From positions 1 to 55,395 of the forward strand of contig JBBQHA010000007.1 of NCBI GenBank assembly GCA_038323475.1: 55,395 nt of DNA, given 5' to 3'. Of the stretch, positions 26,340-35,339 are shown one piece after another; position 1 is the first letter of the stretch; each line of letters opens with the position of its first letter. Made by a program: the position numbers and the translations under genes. Origin of the DNA: SZAS-103 sp038323475 (GTDB taxonomy: Bacteria > Pseudomonadota > Gammaproteobacteria > Xanthomonadales > Xanthomonadaceae). The notes below the pieces were generated by a model that worked only from the letters and a program-made list of their open reading frames with translations, was not told the origin of the DNA and did no database searches.

Positions 26340-27871
26340 GCGCGACCATGACCTATGACGCCATCATCGTCGGCGCGGGCCACAACGGCCTGGTCGCCGC
26401 GAACTACCTCGCGAAAGCCGGCAGGAAAGTGCTGGTTCTCGAACGCCGCGCGATCGCCGGTGGACAGGTCGTGACCGAATCCTACGGCGAAGGGTTCACC
26501 GTCGATGCGTTGCATGCGGGCGGCAGCCTGCGTCCCGATATCGTCGCCGACCTCGGTCTCGCGAAGCACGGACTTGCACCGGCGACCGGCGCGAAGCCGG
26601 CGTATGTTTCGCTGCTGCCAGACGGCCGGCAGCTGCGCCTGGTCGCCGACGGCAAGGACGCGCAGACGCTCGCCGCGATCCGCGAACTGTCCGCGAAAGA
26701 CGCCGCGCGCTGGCCGGACTTCGTCGCCTTCATGGACAAGGCCGCCGCCTTCCTCGATGCCGCGTACAGCACGCCGATGCCGCGCCTGCCGCCCACCGAC
26801 ATGTGGACCGATGGCCTGCCGCTCGCGAAGCTCGGCTGGAAGCTGCGCCGACTCGGCGGCAAGGACATGTTCAAGGTGATCCGCTCGATGTCGATGTCGA
26901 TGGTCGAGTTCACCGAGGAATGGTTCGAGTCCGAACCACTGCGTGCGGCGATCGCTGCGGTCGGCATCCACGGACTCACGCTTGGGGCGATGTCGGCCGG
27001 CGGCGGCTACACATTGATGCACAACTGGCTCAATCGCGGCGGACTCGCGCACCGGCCCGTGGCTGGCGGCACCGGCAAGATCGCCGATGCATTGGTCGCG
27101 GCACTGAAGGCGAACGGCGGCGAACTGCGCACATCCACCGAGGTGCGGAAGATCCTCGTCAGCAGGCAGGCCGCGATGGGCGTGAAACTCGCGAATGGCG
27201 AAGAGATCGCCGCGCGCATGGTGCTGTCCGCCGCCGATCCGCGCCACACCCTGCTCGGCCTGGTCGGCGCGGTCGAACTGCCGCCGGAATTCGTCTGGCA
27301 CACGCAGTCGATCAAGATGCGCGGCAGCGTCGCGAAGGTGCACCTGCTCACCAACGGATCGCACGGATTACCGGCCGGCACGCTCGCGGTCGCGCCGGGA
27401 CTGCGCTACCTCGAACGCGCGTTCGATGCCGCGAAATACGGCGAGATTTCCGCACAGCCTTATCTCGAAGCCACCAGCGACAACAACGTCGTCTCGATCC
27501 ATTTCCAGTTCGCGCCGTACAAGCTGCGCGGCTCCGACTGGGAAGGCCAGCGCGGTCGCGTCGAACAGCTCGCGGTCGCCACGCTCGCCGAACACTTTCC
27601 CGCGCTGAAAGCGTCGATCCGGCAGATCGAATCGATCCTGCCGACCGACATGGAAGAGACTTACGGCCTCACCGAAGGCGACCTCAACCACGGCCAGCTG
27701 ATCCTCGACCAGATGTTCTTCATGCGCCCGATGCCCGGATTCTCGAACCACCGCACGCCGGTCGATGGACTGTACCTGTGCGGCCAGGGCGTGCATGGCG
27801 GCGGCGGGATCAGCGGGGCGAGCGGAAGGAATGCGGCGCGGGCGGTTCTGAAGAAAAAGGCTGGCGAATAA
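26336..27871 (+). CDS. FAD-dependent oxidoreductase, PYROXD2/phytoene-desaturase-like (2)
   Basis: A 511-residue paralogue of the preceding gene product. It opens with AIIVGAGHNGLVAANYLAKAG and ends with YLCGQGVHGGGGISGASGRN, the two FAD-contact motifs of the family. The two proteins differ clearly in the middle (for example GGGYTLMHNWLNRGG here against HHYMGEIDGAF there), so they probably form a heteromer or act in succession. The four-base overlap with gene 1 implies translational coupling and fixed stoichiometry. No membrane segment or signal peptide is seen. The electron acceptor is not encoded nearby. Confidence 0.85.
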   Translation: MSATMTYDAIIVGAGHNGLVAANYLAKAGRKVLVLERRAIAGGQVVTESYGEGFTVDALHAGGSLRPDIVADLGLAKHGLAPATGAKPAYVSLLPDGRQLRLVADGKDAQTLAAIRELSAKDAARWPDFVAFMDKAAAFLDAAYSTPMPRLPPTDMWTDGLPLAKLGWKLRRLGGKDMFKVIRSMSMSMVEFTEEWFESEPLRAAIAAVGIHGLTLGAMSAGGGYTLMHNWLNRGGLAHRPVAGGTGKIADALVAALKANGGELRTSTEVRKILVSRQAAMGVKLANGEEIAARMVLSAADPRHTLLGLVGAVELPPEFVWHTQSIKMRGSVAKVHLLTNGSHGLPAGTLAVAPGLRYLERAFDAAKYGEISAQPYLEATSDNNVVSIHFQFAPYKLRGSDWEGQRGRVEQLAVATLAEHFPALKASIRQIESILPTDMEETYGLTEGDLNHGQLILDQMFFMRPMPGFSNHRTPVDGLYLCGQGVHGGGGISGASGRNAARAVLKKKAGE

Positions 27872-27882
27872 CCACTATGTCT

Positions 27883-27900
27883 GCGCGGCGCGCGCCGCGC
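27883..27900. terminator. GC-only palindrome after the oxidoreductase pair
   Basis: GCGCGGCGCGCGCCGCGC is a perfect 18-base palindrome 11 bases after the stop at 27871. It lacks a T tract, so intrinsic termination is uncertain. Confidence 0.4.
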
Positions 27901-28042
27901 GCGCGATACCCCGATAGCCGAACGCGGTGCACACGCTACGACTCGCAAGGGCATCCGTTCAGTGGAGCTGGATTAGTCTGGACCGCGACGCCGCCATCCG
28001 TCCCTTGCGGTTCCGGCGGCTTGTCATGCCAGGAGGTCAAGA

Positions 28043-28243
28043 ATGAAGTGGGCAAGCATGTATCTCATCGGTTTCATCGTGCTGGTCGGCGGTGTCCTTG
28101 CCGCGCTCTGGAAGTTGGGCATCCTGGCCAGCATCGGCACGACGTGGACCGTGATCGGAGTCGTCATCCTGATCGGCATCGGCATCATGGTCTCGGTCTC
28201 GCATAGCGGCACCAAGGAAAACATCGAGATCGACCGGAAGTGA
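28043..28243 (+). CDS. small two-TM membrane protein
   Basis: A 66-residue protein with two hydrophobic helices (about residues 4-28 and 35-54) and a short charged tail ENIEIDRK. AGGAGG lies six bases before the ATG, a near-ideal ribosome site, which supports a real gene despite its size. No known domain is recognised. It stands alone between the FAD oxidoreductase pair and a hypothetical gene, and a hairpin at 28284-28314 lies just downstream. A stress-related or envelope role is possible, but nothing in the sequence fixes it. Confidence 0.75.
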   Translation: MKWASMYLIGFIVLVGGVLAALWKLGILASIGTTWTVIGVVILIGIGIMVSVSHSGTKENIEIDRK

Positions 28244-28283
28244 CCGGCTCATGTGCGGCTGTGGATGGATTTCCCGGCCGCAT

Positions 28284-28314
28284 AGCCCGGATGGATTGAA
28301 GCGTCATCCGGGCT
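28284..28314. terminator. stem-loop after small membrane protein gene
   Basis: AGCCCGGATG pairs perfectly with CATCCGGGCT across an 11-base loop. It lies 40 bases after the stop of the small membrane protein. It could be a terminator or a REP-type element; no T run follows. Confidence 0.55.
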
Positions 28315-28481
28315 GCTGCCGTGCTCAAAACCGTGACCACCATCCCAGTTAACAGGCTTGCACGTGCGGGCCTGTTCACCATTGTCCGGTTGTCATTCGG
28401 CTTGTCGTTTCCACCACCAGGCAGTCACCACTTGGCGACTTGCCCGATGGTCCAACCAACAAGAGCGAGCAATCCCGAGTC

Positions 28482-28790
28482 ATGAACGAATCGTCGCTGG
28501 AAGAACTGCTGGCCAATGTCATGCGCAATACCGGCTGGATCATGGCCGGCGGCTCCGCACAATTCAGGCAGGGTGCGCTGTCCGAACTGCAATCGAACCT
28601 GCACCAGGTTCATCGGCAGGCACGAGCCGAGCGCGTCCTGCAGTCGGTCAACGTCCTCGACGAGAAAGCGACCAAGGTCGCCGCCAACAAGGCCAGCGAT
28701 GCGGAATCGGTGATGGGACTGCGTCGCGTCCTTGCAGAATTCGAAAACGCCATGCGCGCCTACCTCGCGACCTTGAAGCGGTCGACATAA
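28482..28790 (+). CDS. hypothetical helical protein
   Basis: A 102-residue frame starting MNESSLEELLANVMR. It is mostly predicted helix with charged heptad-like stretches (RQARAERVLQSVNVLDEKATKV; later MGLRRVLAEFENAMRAYLATL). No domain, signal peptide or membrane segment is recognised. The start is uncertain because an in-frame candidate lies at 28440 and no ribosome site is strong. The amino-acid composition looks protein-like, unlike the opposite-strand frame. Probably a small cytoplasmic protein of unknown function. Confidence 0.5.
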   Translation: MNESSLEELLANVMRNTGWIMAGGSAQFRQGALSELQSNLHQVHRQARAERVLQSVNVLDEKATKVAANKASDAESVMGLRRVLAEFENAMRAYLATLKRST

Positions 28791-28996
28791 GATCTGCGCG
28801 ACCCAGGATCCGGGAGCATGCTGGCGCAAAGCTGCATGACTCCCTGACTCCAACTGCCACTGCCTCGCCCGACGCACTTTCCTGTCCCATCCCGATCATC
28901 CTGGTGTCCTGCTCCGGCTGACCATCGTCGCCGCCGGACGCTCGACGCTGCGTGCCTGCATCGGCTGCATCGAGCGCCCTTGCCACCCCTTCGCCC

Positions 28997-29024
28997 ATGG
29001 ACCACGCTGGCCTGCATGGTCCAT
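28997..29024. other. inverted repeat upstream of the propeller-protein gene
   Basis: ATGGACCA and TGGTCCAT form perfect 8-base arms 12 bases apart, ending 35 bases before the ATG at 29060. It could be an operator or a leader hairpin. No regulator is linked to it. Confidence 0.35.
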
Positions 29025-29059
29025 GACCATGTCACGGCCAGATCCTAGATGGAGCACAC

Positions 29060-31042
29060 ATGAAATCCGTTTCTGCAGTTGTCCTTGCGATCGTCCTGCT
29101 AGCGGTATCGGCGAACGCGGGCTATGGCAAACCGCCCAGCCCACCGGACAAGGCTCCCGACAAGGTTCCGATGCCGGTCGCAAGCGGATGCGGATCCACT
29201 GCGCACCCACTGGCGCCACCGGCAAAGGACGACCAGCACGCATCGTCGACCTCACCAGCACTCGCCGGCAGCCCGCTCGTCGCCCCAGTCATGGTCGGGT
29301 CGATCCATTTCGGAGAGGCGACGCCCGACCCAGGACATCGTTCGCCCATGCACGGCACGGAAGTTGTTTCCATCGATGATCGCGGCCGGTTCGGCGCCCT
29401 CGGATGGGACTCGTTCGTCCTGCTCGACAGCGACGGCAAGCAGTTGCGGTCCATCCCGCTGCCGAAGATGACGTGCTTTTCGCTCACATCGGCCTGGGTC
29501 TCTGGCAATCGGTGGATCGTGCTCGCTTTCGCGAGCGGGAAATCGCGCGCCTACTGGATCGATGCACAGACCGGCACCGTGACGCCGATCGAAGGGTTCC
29601 CGCCGCAGCGCGTCGCAGCCGTCACCCGATCGCGCGATGGCGGCTTCGTCGTCGTCGCAGTGTCCGAGAAACCCACCTTGGTCGGCCCGGATTACGTCGG
29701 CGAATTGATCGCGTACGACAGCCAGGCCAGGAAGCGCTGGTCGATCGGTGGATTCACCAGCCACAGCATGGAGGAGTTCATGCCGGAACGCATCGCGGTG
29801 ACCACGTCGAACCGGATCGTTGCCCTCGGCAGGCTCGCGAAGCAGCTGCGGATCTACGGGATGGATGGCAAATTCCTGCGCACCATCGACCTCGCGAAAG
29901 CGTGGGGCCGCGACCCGCAATCCCCGTCGGGAATCGAGGCGGACAACACCGGCGGCTTCTACGTCGTCGACCCGGCCGGCGAACCATCCATCGCGCACAT
30001 GGATGGCGATGGACGCGTCATTGCAGCGTTCCAGCCGATGCATGAAGACCTGCGCCGCTTCGTGCCCAGCGATCGTTTCCAGGTCGATTCCGATGGCCGG
30101 CTGTGGATGGCCGATCGCCGCGGACTGGTGCGGCTCGATGCGAAGGGGAAGGTCGATCGCACCATCGGCGAACGATTCGACGCGGACCGCCTGACCGACA
30201 TCGCGGACACGGTCGTGGACGCAAACGGCCATATCTACGCGCCCGACCGGCTCACCGGCGCAGTGCATGTCTTCGACGAACAGGGCCATCGCCTGCGCGT
30301 GGATCGACCGGGGCCAAACGACTACAAGGCGCTGAATTTCTCGATGGCGGTCTCGGCGAGCGGCGACGTGTACGTCAACAGCCATCGGCCCTTCGATGTA
30401 GCCGGCTATTCCGCGTACGTGCACTTCGCGCCGGATGGAAAGCGTGTCGGCGTCGAATCGCTCAAGCTCAAGGAAGGCAACTTCCAGCATTGGCTGTTCC
30501 AGCCGCACGGCGGAAAACGCTGGGTCATCGTCGACTCCACAAAGATCCTTCTGGTCGATGCGAAAGGCGCCATCCTCAAGACGATCGACCCGAAGCGCGG
30601 TCGCGCCGACTTCATCACCGGAGCGGATGTCGCACAGGACGGTTCGCTCGCTGTGGCGACCTCCGGTTTCGAGGACTCCGGGATGTTCGACATGGGTCCT
30701 GCAAAGGAGGAATACGCCGCACTCGTGCTTTCGCCGGACGGCGAGAGGCGCGCTGCATGGACGCTGCCGATCCACGAACGGCCCATCGACATGGCATTCG
30801 ACGGGACGCGTTTCGTGCTGCTGACGTCGTCAGGCCAGATCGGGCAGAAGAAGGACGCGCATGGAAAAGTACTGTTCGAGTACGAGAAGACCGCGATCGT
30901 GGTGATGGACGCGAAGGGAAAGCCGCTGTTCCATTTCCTGGCCGATGCGCGCGGGGGTATGTTCCTGGTCCAGCAAAAGCAGGGCCGGGAACTGTGGATA
31001 CGCGCCGCCGTGAACCGGTTCGATCGCTACACCGTGCAGTGA
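29060..31042 (+). CDS. secreted beta-propeller (NHL/SMP-30-like) protein, function unknown
   Basis: A 660-residue protein. A signal peptide (MKSVSAVVLAIVLLAVSANAG) is followed by a Pro-rich stretch (about 24-80). The rest consists of repeated strand-rich blocks such as DSDGKQLRSI, DNTGGFYVVD, DSDGRLWMADRRG and DANGHIYAPDRLTG, typical of NHL or six-bladed propeller folds. GGAG lies five bases before the ATG. No catalytic motif is recognised. It is convergent with the TPR gene at 31067 with only 24 bases between. Probably periplasmic or exported, perhaps binding a ligand or partner. Its function is not predictable from context. Confidence 0.8.
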   Translation: MKSVSAVVLAIVLLAVSANAGYGKPPSPPDKAPDKVPMPVASGCGSTAHPLAPPAKDDQHASSTSPALAGSPLVAPVMVGSIHFGEATPDPGHRSPMHGTEVVSIDDRGRFGALGWDSFVLLDSDGKQLRSIPLPKMTCFSLTSAWVSGNRWIVLAFASGKSRAYWIDAQTGTVTPIEGFPPQRVAAVTRSRDGGFVVVAVSEKPTLVGPDYVGELIAYDSQARKRWSIGGFTSHSMEEFMPERIAVTTSNRIVALGRLAKQLRIYGMDGKFLRTIDLAKAWGRDPQSPSGIEADNTGGFYVVDPAGEPSIAHMDGDGRVIAAFQPMHEDLRRFVPSDRFQVDSDGRLWMADRRGLVRLDAKGKVDRTIGERFDADRLTDIADTVVDANGHIYAPDRLTGAVHVFDEQGHRLRVDRPGPNDYKALNFSMAVSASGDVYVNSHRPFDVAGYSAYVHFAPDGKRVGVESLKLKEGNFQHWLFQPHGGKRWVIVDSTKILLVDAKGAILKTIDPKRGRADFITGADVAQDGSLAVATSGFEDSGMFDMGPAKEEYAALVLSPDGERRAAWTLPIHERPIDMAFDGTRFVLLTSSGQIGQKKDAHGKVLFEYEKTAIVVMDAKGKPLFHFLADARGGMFLVQQKQGRELWIRAAVNRFDRYTVQ

Positions 31043-31066
31043 TGCGTCGCGCGCACAGCGCATGAG

Positions 31067-33157
31067 CTACAGCAACCCCGCTGCCCGCGCCGCTGCCACC
31101 TGCGCGGCTGCCTTCGCGCGCACCGGCGCGAGAATCTGCTGGTAGCGCGGATCCTTGCGCAGGCCTGCGAGCTGCGGGTCGGTGTCGAGTTGCGCGAGAT
31201 CGAGGTAGAAGCCGTCGGCGACCCCGCGATGGAGTTCGGCGATCGCCTGGTCGCGTTCGCCGAGCGCTTCGTGGAACGCCACCGCGTCCCACTCAGAATA
31301 ATCCATGATGCGCGGCCTCGACGCGTGCAGTAGCAGCGCCGTCCGCAGCAGCCGGCGACCGCGGTCCGCGTCGCCGGTGTGCAGCAGCGCGAGGGCGACT
31401 TGTGCCGAGTCTTCCGCCTGCCCGGGCCCGAGCTTTTCGGGCGCATCGGCGAACAGTTCGGGGTTGGTGCGGCGATACAACGCCAGCACGTCCTCGTAAC
31501 GGCCCAGCGCGAGCCACACGTTCGCCTTCATCCCCGTGTCGGCCTGCGCCATGGTGTTGAAGATGGCCTCGGCGCCCTTCCAGTCGCCGGTCCACTCGGC
31601 GAGCCCTTCGCGATAGAACTTCACGATGTCGTTGTCGCCGCCGCTGGCGGACAGCGCGTCGAGGCACGTGCGCGCGTCGGACAGCGCGCCGAAGCGCATC
31701 AACGTGAAGCAGCGTTCGGCGGCGAGCCCGACCGCGTCCGGATCGAGCTCGGCCTGCCGCTTCATCGCGCGCAGCGCGCGCACGAGGTCGCCCTGCATGC
31801 TGGCGAGCATTGCCTCGGCCTCGTGGGCGCGCGCAAAGTCCGGGTGGTCGGACTTGAGCTTCGCGAGCAGCGCCTCCGCCTCGGCGAAACGGCCCGCGCC
31901 GATCAGCGCATCGCTCAGGCTGCTCTGCACGATCGGCGACAGCGGGTCGAGCAATGCCGCGCGTTGCAGGTAGGTCACCGCATCGGCGGGGCGGCCGAAC
32001 CGGTTCAGCAAAACCTCGCCGTACCACTGGAAGCCGGTCGCGTAGTTAGGCGCAAGCTTCATGCCGAGCAGGAATTCGCGCTCGGCGCCGTTGCCGTCGC
32101 CGGTGGCATTCAACCAGTCGGCGAGGCTGACGTGCGCCTCGCCGAGATCGGGCGCCAGCTGCACCGCCTTCGCGACATACGCGGCCAAGCGCGCGCGCTC
32201 GGCGTCGGTGATCGTCGCGTAGATGTCGAGCAGCGCATACGCGTCGCCAGCCGCGGCATAGGCGCGTGCATACCCCGGGTCGAGGGCGATCGCCTTCTCG
32301 AAATGTGCCGCGGCCTCGCGCATCTCCGCGACCTTGCGGCCGGGCATCAGGGTGATGCCCTTCATGTATTCCTCGTATGCGGCGACGTTCGCGGTGCGCT
32401 TGCGCGTGAGGTGCTCGGCTCCCGCTGGCGGCAGCGCGATCGCGAGTTCCTGCACGACCTCGCGCGCGACCTCGTCCTGCACCTTGAACAGGTCCTCGAT
32501 CGGCCGGTCGTAGTGCCGCGACCACAGGTGCGATCCGTCGGACGCGCGGATCAGCTGCACGGTGATGCGCAGGGTGTTGTCGGCCTCCTGCACGCTGCCT
32601 TCGAGCAGATGCGCGGCCCCGAGCGCGGCGCCGACCTCGCGCATGTCCAGAGTCTTGCCCTTGAACGCGAACGACGACGTGCGCGCGATCACCTTCAGGT
32701 CCGGCACCTGCGCGAGCATGTCGAGCGTGGTTTCGGCGAGGCCGTCGGAGAAATAATCGTTCTTCGGGTCGCCGCTCATGTTGACGAACGGCAACACCGC
32801 GATCGAACGCGCCACCACCGGCGCCGTGCTTGCCGCAGGCGGATTCGCCGACGTCGCATGCGGGGTGTGCGCGGTCTTCCACAGCAGACCGCCGCCGAGC
32901 GACAGCGTCACGATCAGGATCGCGACCTCGCTGCCGGTCACCTGCTGATGGCCTCTTTCGCCGTGGTACCAGGCGATCACCACGGTGACCACGAATCCGA
33001 TGGCGAACGTCACCGTGATCAGGCGCAACAGGTCCGGCGACCACTCGAACTGCTGCCCGACCAGCGCCAGCACCTGCAGCAGGACCCAAGCCGTCGCTGC
33101 GTAAGCCGCGGCCCACTGGACGAGCTTGCGCTTGCGGAGTTTTTTCCACATCAGCAT
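31067..33157 (-). CDS. membrane-anchored FlgO/TolB-N-like TPR protein
   Basis: A 696-residue protein. Three hydrophobic helices lie near the N-terminus (about 14-33, 43-63 and 77-95). A FlgO/TolB-N-like domain follows, from SIAVLPFVNMSGDPKNDYFSDG to EGSVQEADNTLRITVQLI. TPR-like repeats fill residues 260-690. The same FlgO-TPR module is usually fused to winged-helix or adenylate-cyclase domains; here membrane helices replace them, so direct DNA binding is unlikely. The start is ATG 33157, with a second ATG at 33151. It may be a membrane scaffold or sensor. No partner gene is adjacent. Confidence 0.8.
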   Translation of the reverse strand: MLMWKKLRKRKLVQWAAAYAATAWVLLQVLALVGQQFEWSPDLLRLITVTFAIGFVVTVVIAWYHGERGHQQVTGSEVAILIVTLSLGGGLLWKTAHTPHATSANPPAASTAPVVARSIAVLPFVNMSGDPKNDYFSDGLAETTLDMLAQVPDLKVIARTSSFAFKGKTLDMREVGAALGAAHLLEGSVQEADNTLRITVQLIRASDGSHLWSRHYDRPIEDLFKVQDEVAREVVQELAIALPPAGAEHLTRKRTANVAAYEEYMKGITLMPGRKVAEMREAAAHFEKAIALDPGYARAYAAAGDAYALLDIYATITDAERARLAAYVAKAVQLAPDLGEAHVSLADWLNATGDGNGAEREFLLGMKLAPNYATGFQWYGEVLLNRFGRPADAVTYLQRAALLDPLSPIVQSSLSDALIGAGRFAEAEALLAKLKSDHPDFARAHEAEAMLASMQGDLVRALRAMKRQAELDPDAVGLAAERCFTLMRFGALSDARTCLDALSASGGDNDIVKFYREGLAEWTGDWKGAEAIFNTMAQADTGMKANVWLALGRYEDVLALYRRTNPELFADAPEKLGPGQAEDSAQVALALLHTGDADRGRRLLRTALLLHASRPRIMDYSEWDAVAFHEALGERDQAIAELHRGVADGFYLDLAQLDTDPQLAGLRKDPRYQQILAPVRAKAAAQVAAARAAGLL

Positions 33158-33354
33158 GCGGGTACGGCTCCTTGCACGTTGGTCGTGGTCGCGATGGCTA
33201 CGGTTCTAGTGTAGTGCTTCCCAAATACCTGGCCACCTATGGAGGCCTCGCTGCGCCCAGGACGACGGCGATGGATCCGCCATAGGATTTTTCCTACGCC
33301 AGATCACGGGCTGCTCCTATCGATTGCAGCCATGGCGAAAGCGATGCTGGCGCC

Positions 33355-33645
33355 ATGGCCCACCAATACTTCGTCTACATTCTCGCCAGCCGCGTGCGCG
33401 TGCTGTACGTCGGGGTGACCGGCAACCTGTTGCGCCGCATGCAGGAGCACCGGGCGCACGCGATTCCGGAGTTCGCCACGCGCCACCACGTCGCCCGACT
33501 GGTCCATTGCGAGGCAACCGGCGACGCCGCATCCGCCATCGCGCGCGAAAAGCAGATCAAGGGCTGGTTGCGATGCAGGAAGATCGAATTGATCGAGAGG
33601 GACAATCCGCTTTGGGACGACCTCGCTGCGGGGTGGTTCGAGTAA
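33355..33645 (+). CDS. GIY-YIG domain protein (UPF0213/YhbQ-like)
   Basis: A 96-residue single-domain protein. The GIY-YIG core reads YFVYILAS then LYVGVTGNLLRRMQEHR, with the conserved Arg and a later REKQIKGWLRCRKIELIE block holding the catalytic Glu. The length is normal for the stand-alone YhbQ/UPF0213 family, thought to be structure-specific or repair-type nucleases. It stands alone between a leftward TPR gene and a repeat-rich gap, with no transposon motifs at its edges. Horizontal gain is possible but not shown. Confidence 0.85.
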   Translation: MAHQYFVYILASRVRVLYVGVTGNLLRRMQEHRAHAIPEFATRHHVARLVHCEATGDAASAIAREKQIKGWLRCRKIELIERDNPLWDDLAAGWFE

Positions 33646-34011
33646 CCACGCATCCCGCGCTCGGGATCTGCCGGCGTGCCGTCACTGCCGGGTCTGCGGC
33701 ACCATTGCCGAGGGCGGTTCGCTGCGCCGAGGATGACGATGGGGCCAGCGAAGGATGTTTCCCTTTCGGCGTACCCGCGGTCGAGCTGCTGAACCTGCGC
33801 AGGAAGGCTTTCGGTGGATCGATCACCGATGGACGCGAGCGGAGCAAGCCGCTGTTGGTCGCATAACCAAACGGGAGGGGTTGGAACGATGGATCTTCGT
33901 AGCTGAAACTCCGCGCACGAGTTGCCACTAACCCTCATCCCCTCTCCCCTCGCGAGAGGCAAGAGCTGCGAATGCAAGCAACCGCTCGTACGCGGCCTGT
34001 TGGATCAGCCG
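33646..34011. other. intergenic region without a convincing gene
   Basis: These 366 bases hold degenerate copies of the window's REP-like core and a small hairpin (CCTCTC/GAGAGG, 33941-33959) that may end transcripts of the leftward His-rich protein gene. Frames seen here lack family signals. Confidence 0.4.
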
Positions 34012-34356
34012 TCAGTTGTGCCGATGGCGGCGCGCCCAGCGCGTGCAATGGCCGTGCCAGTGGCGCGTGCAGACGTGGTACCGGCGCCAATGCGCGGTGC
34101 GGTGCATGGCATGGCCGACGGCGCGCGCGTCGTGGCGTACTTCCCGGCCAACCACGTGTGCGCCATGGCGGACTTCCTGTCCGACTTCGTGGACGTCCTG
34201 GCGCAGTGTCTGGTGGTCCTGGTGCGCATCGTTGTCCTGCGCAGGCTGCGTGGCCTGCGCGGCCGCCTGATCGTTCGGATCGGCCGACGCGACGGGCGAG
34301 AAGCAGGCGGTCGCTGAAACCAGGACAAGCGCGAGCAGCGTGGTGCTAATGTTCAT
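34012..34356 (-). CDS. small His-rich secreted protein
   Basis: A 114-residue protein with a signal peptide (MNISTTLLALVLVSATACFSPVASA) and a mature part very rich in His, Gln, Asp and Arg, ending RYHVCTRHWHGHCTRWARRHRHN. AAGGAG lies eight bases before the ATG at 34356, fixing the start. The middle has Val-Gly-x-Glu-Val-Arg-His repeats (VGQEVRH, VGREVRH). An ACF segment in the signal could act as a lipobox (ATAC), so a lipoprotein is possible. The His-rich mature region suggests metal or polyanion binding in the periplasm. No family name is recognised. Confidence 0.72.
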   Translation of the reverse strand: MNISTTLLALVLVSATACFSPVASADPNDQAAAQATQPAQDNDAHQDHQTLRQDVHEVGQEVRHGAHVVGREVRHDARAVGHAMHRTAHWRRYHVCTRHWHGHCTRWARRHRHN

Positions 34357-34794
34357 GGATGGAACTCCTTTTCCGGGGTTTGGACACTGCCGCGCCCGAA
34401 TGGCGCGACGTCTCAAGACCATGCGCCATCGACATCAGCCAGTGGCTGAACCGGATGATGACGATAAGTTCACGTGGCGGCTTCGATCCCGGGATCCGGA
34501 CCAGCACCGCGGCGTCGAGTCCGCCGCCGGGCCTGATCGCAACCGGGATTTCGCCGCATGCGCCGAGCGGAGCCGGGGATGACGTGCCGCGCCAGGTCGC
34601 CCGGACACCGTTTTTCCGGTCGAGCCGGGACAACCACTTGCCTTCCCTGTTCCGGATGATCGAGTTTGGCGCCTGCCTGCGCGTATGGAGATAAGGGCAG
34701 GCAATTCGTCCCGTTCTTGCGCGCGCTTGCGAACCTCGGCTGGCCGGAGCCCGGAACCCTGCGCTTGTACCGACGCTGCGAATCCGTTCTGCCC
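34357..34794. other. intergenic region between divergent small genes
   Basis: These 438 bases must hold the promoters of the leftward His-rich gene and the rightward membrane protein. Only the ribosome site of the former (AAGGAG, near 34365-34370) is clear. Several frames are open on both strands, but none shows a domain or a good start. Confidence 0.4.
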
Positions 34795-35175
34795 ATGCCG
34801 GAGCGGCATGTGATCGTCGTCGTCTTCAAGAAGCGCTGCAATGTCTGCCACGGGGTCCTCGAAGCAGGTCCGGCAGACCTGCTCCCGAAGATTGTCGGAC
34901 TGCCGCAAGTACGCTGCGGACGTTGCGGCCAGGCCACGAAATTGTCGCTTCTGGTCGCGTCCGCATCGGCGGTTGCAGGACTCCTTGGCGCCGCGTTGGC
35001 GGTAGTGTGCTGCCGCCACATCGCCATAGCGATGCTCGGTAAACCACTCGGTGCCGTACCCATCCTGCTCATGGTTCCGATCGGATTGGCCGCCTGGATC
35101 CTCGGATACATCGCGTTCGCCGCGGGCTGCTACGGCATCCACGGCATCTGGCTCCGTTTGCGCGGAGAGTACTGA
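34795..35175 (+). CDS. hypothetical membrane protein with a CxxC pair
   Basis: A 126-residue frame starting MPERHVIVVVFKKRC. Two CxxC motifs (CNVCHGVL, then CGRCGQATKL) look like a small zinc ribbon, followed by two hydrophobic helices (about 50-73 and 80-115) and a basic end IWLRLRGEY. The start is uncertain; an upstream in-frame start at 34666 would add non-hydrophobic residues. No ribosome site is strong. Similar zinc-ribbon plus membrane-helix proteins are common hypotheticals in proteobacteria. The function is unknown. Confidence 0.5.
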   Translation: MPERHVIVVVFKKRCNVCHGVLEAGPADLLPKIVGLPQVRCGRCGQATKLSLLVASASAVAGLLGAALAVVCCRHIAIAMLGKPLGAVPILLMVPIGLAAWILGYIAFAAGCYGIHGIWLRLRGEY

Positions 35176-35339
35176 GCCCACGCGCGGGACATGGCAAGGA
35201 AGCAAGACGATCGGTAGTCCGGCTGATACATTCGGGATTGCCGGGGAGTTCCGGCATCGCTCCGCGTGGATGTCGAGCAGCCCCTGGAGTCCCGGCAAGT
35301 GACAAGCGCACAGAGGATAGCGGCCTTGAAGTACGCAAC

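Noticed and set aside
24756..27871. Carotenoid biosynthesis genes (phytoene desaturases)
   Set aside because: The FAD motifs are shared, but no phytoene synthase, cyclase or other crt gene is near, and the neighbouring GcvT-like gene points elsewhere.
33375..33977. 200-codon minus-strand frame opposite the GIY-YIG gene
   Set aside because: It overlaps a well-recognised GIY-YIG domain gene and lacks protein-like features.
34359..34694. 111-codon plus-strand frame upstream of the CxxC membrane protein
   Set aside because: It begins within the ribosome site region of the divergent His-rich gene, has low-complexity composition and shows no family signal.
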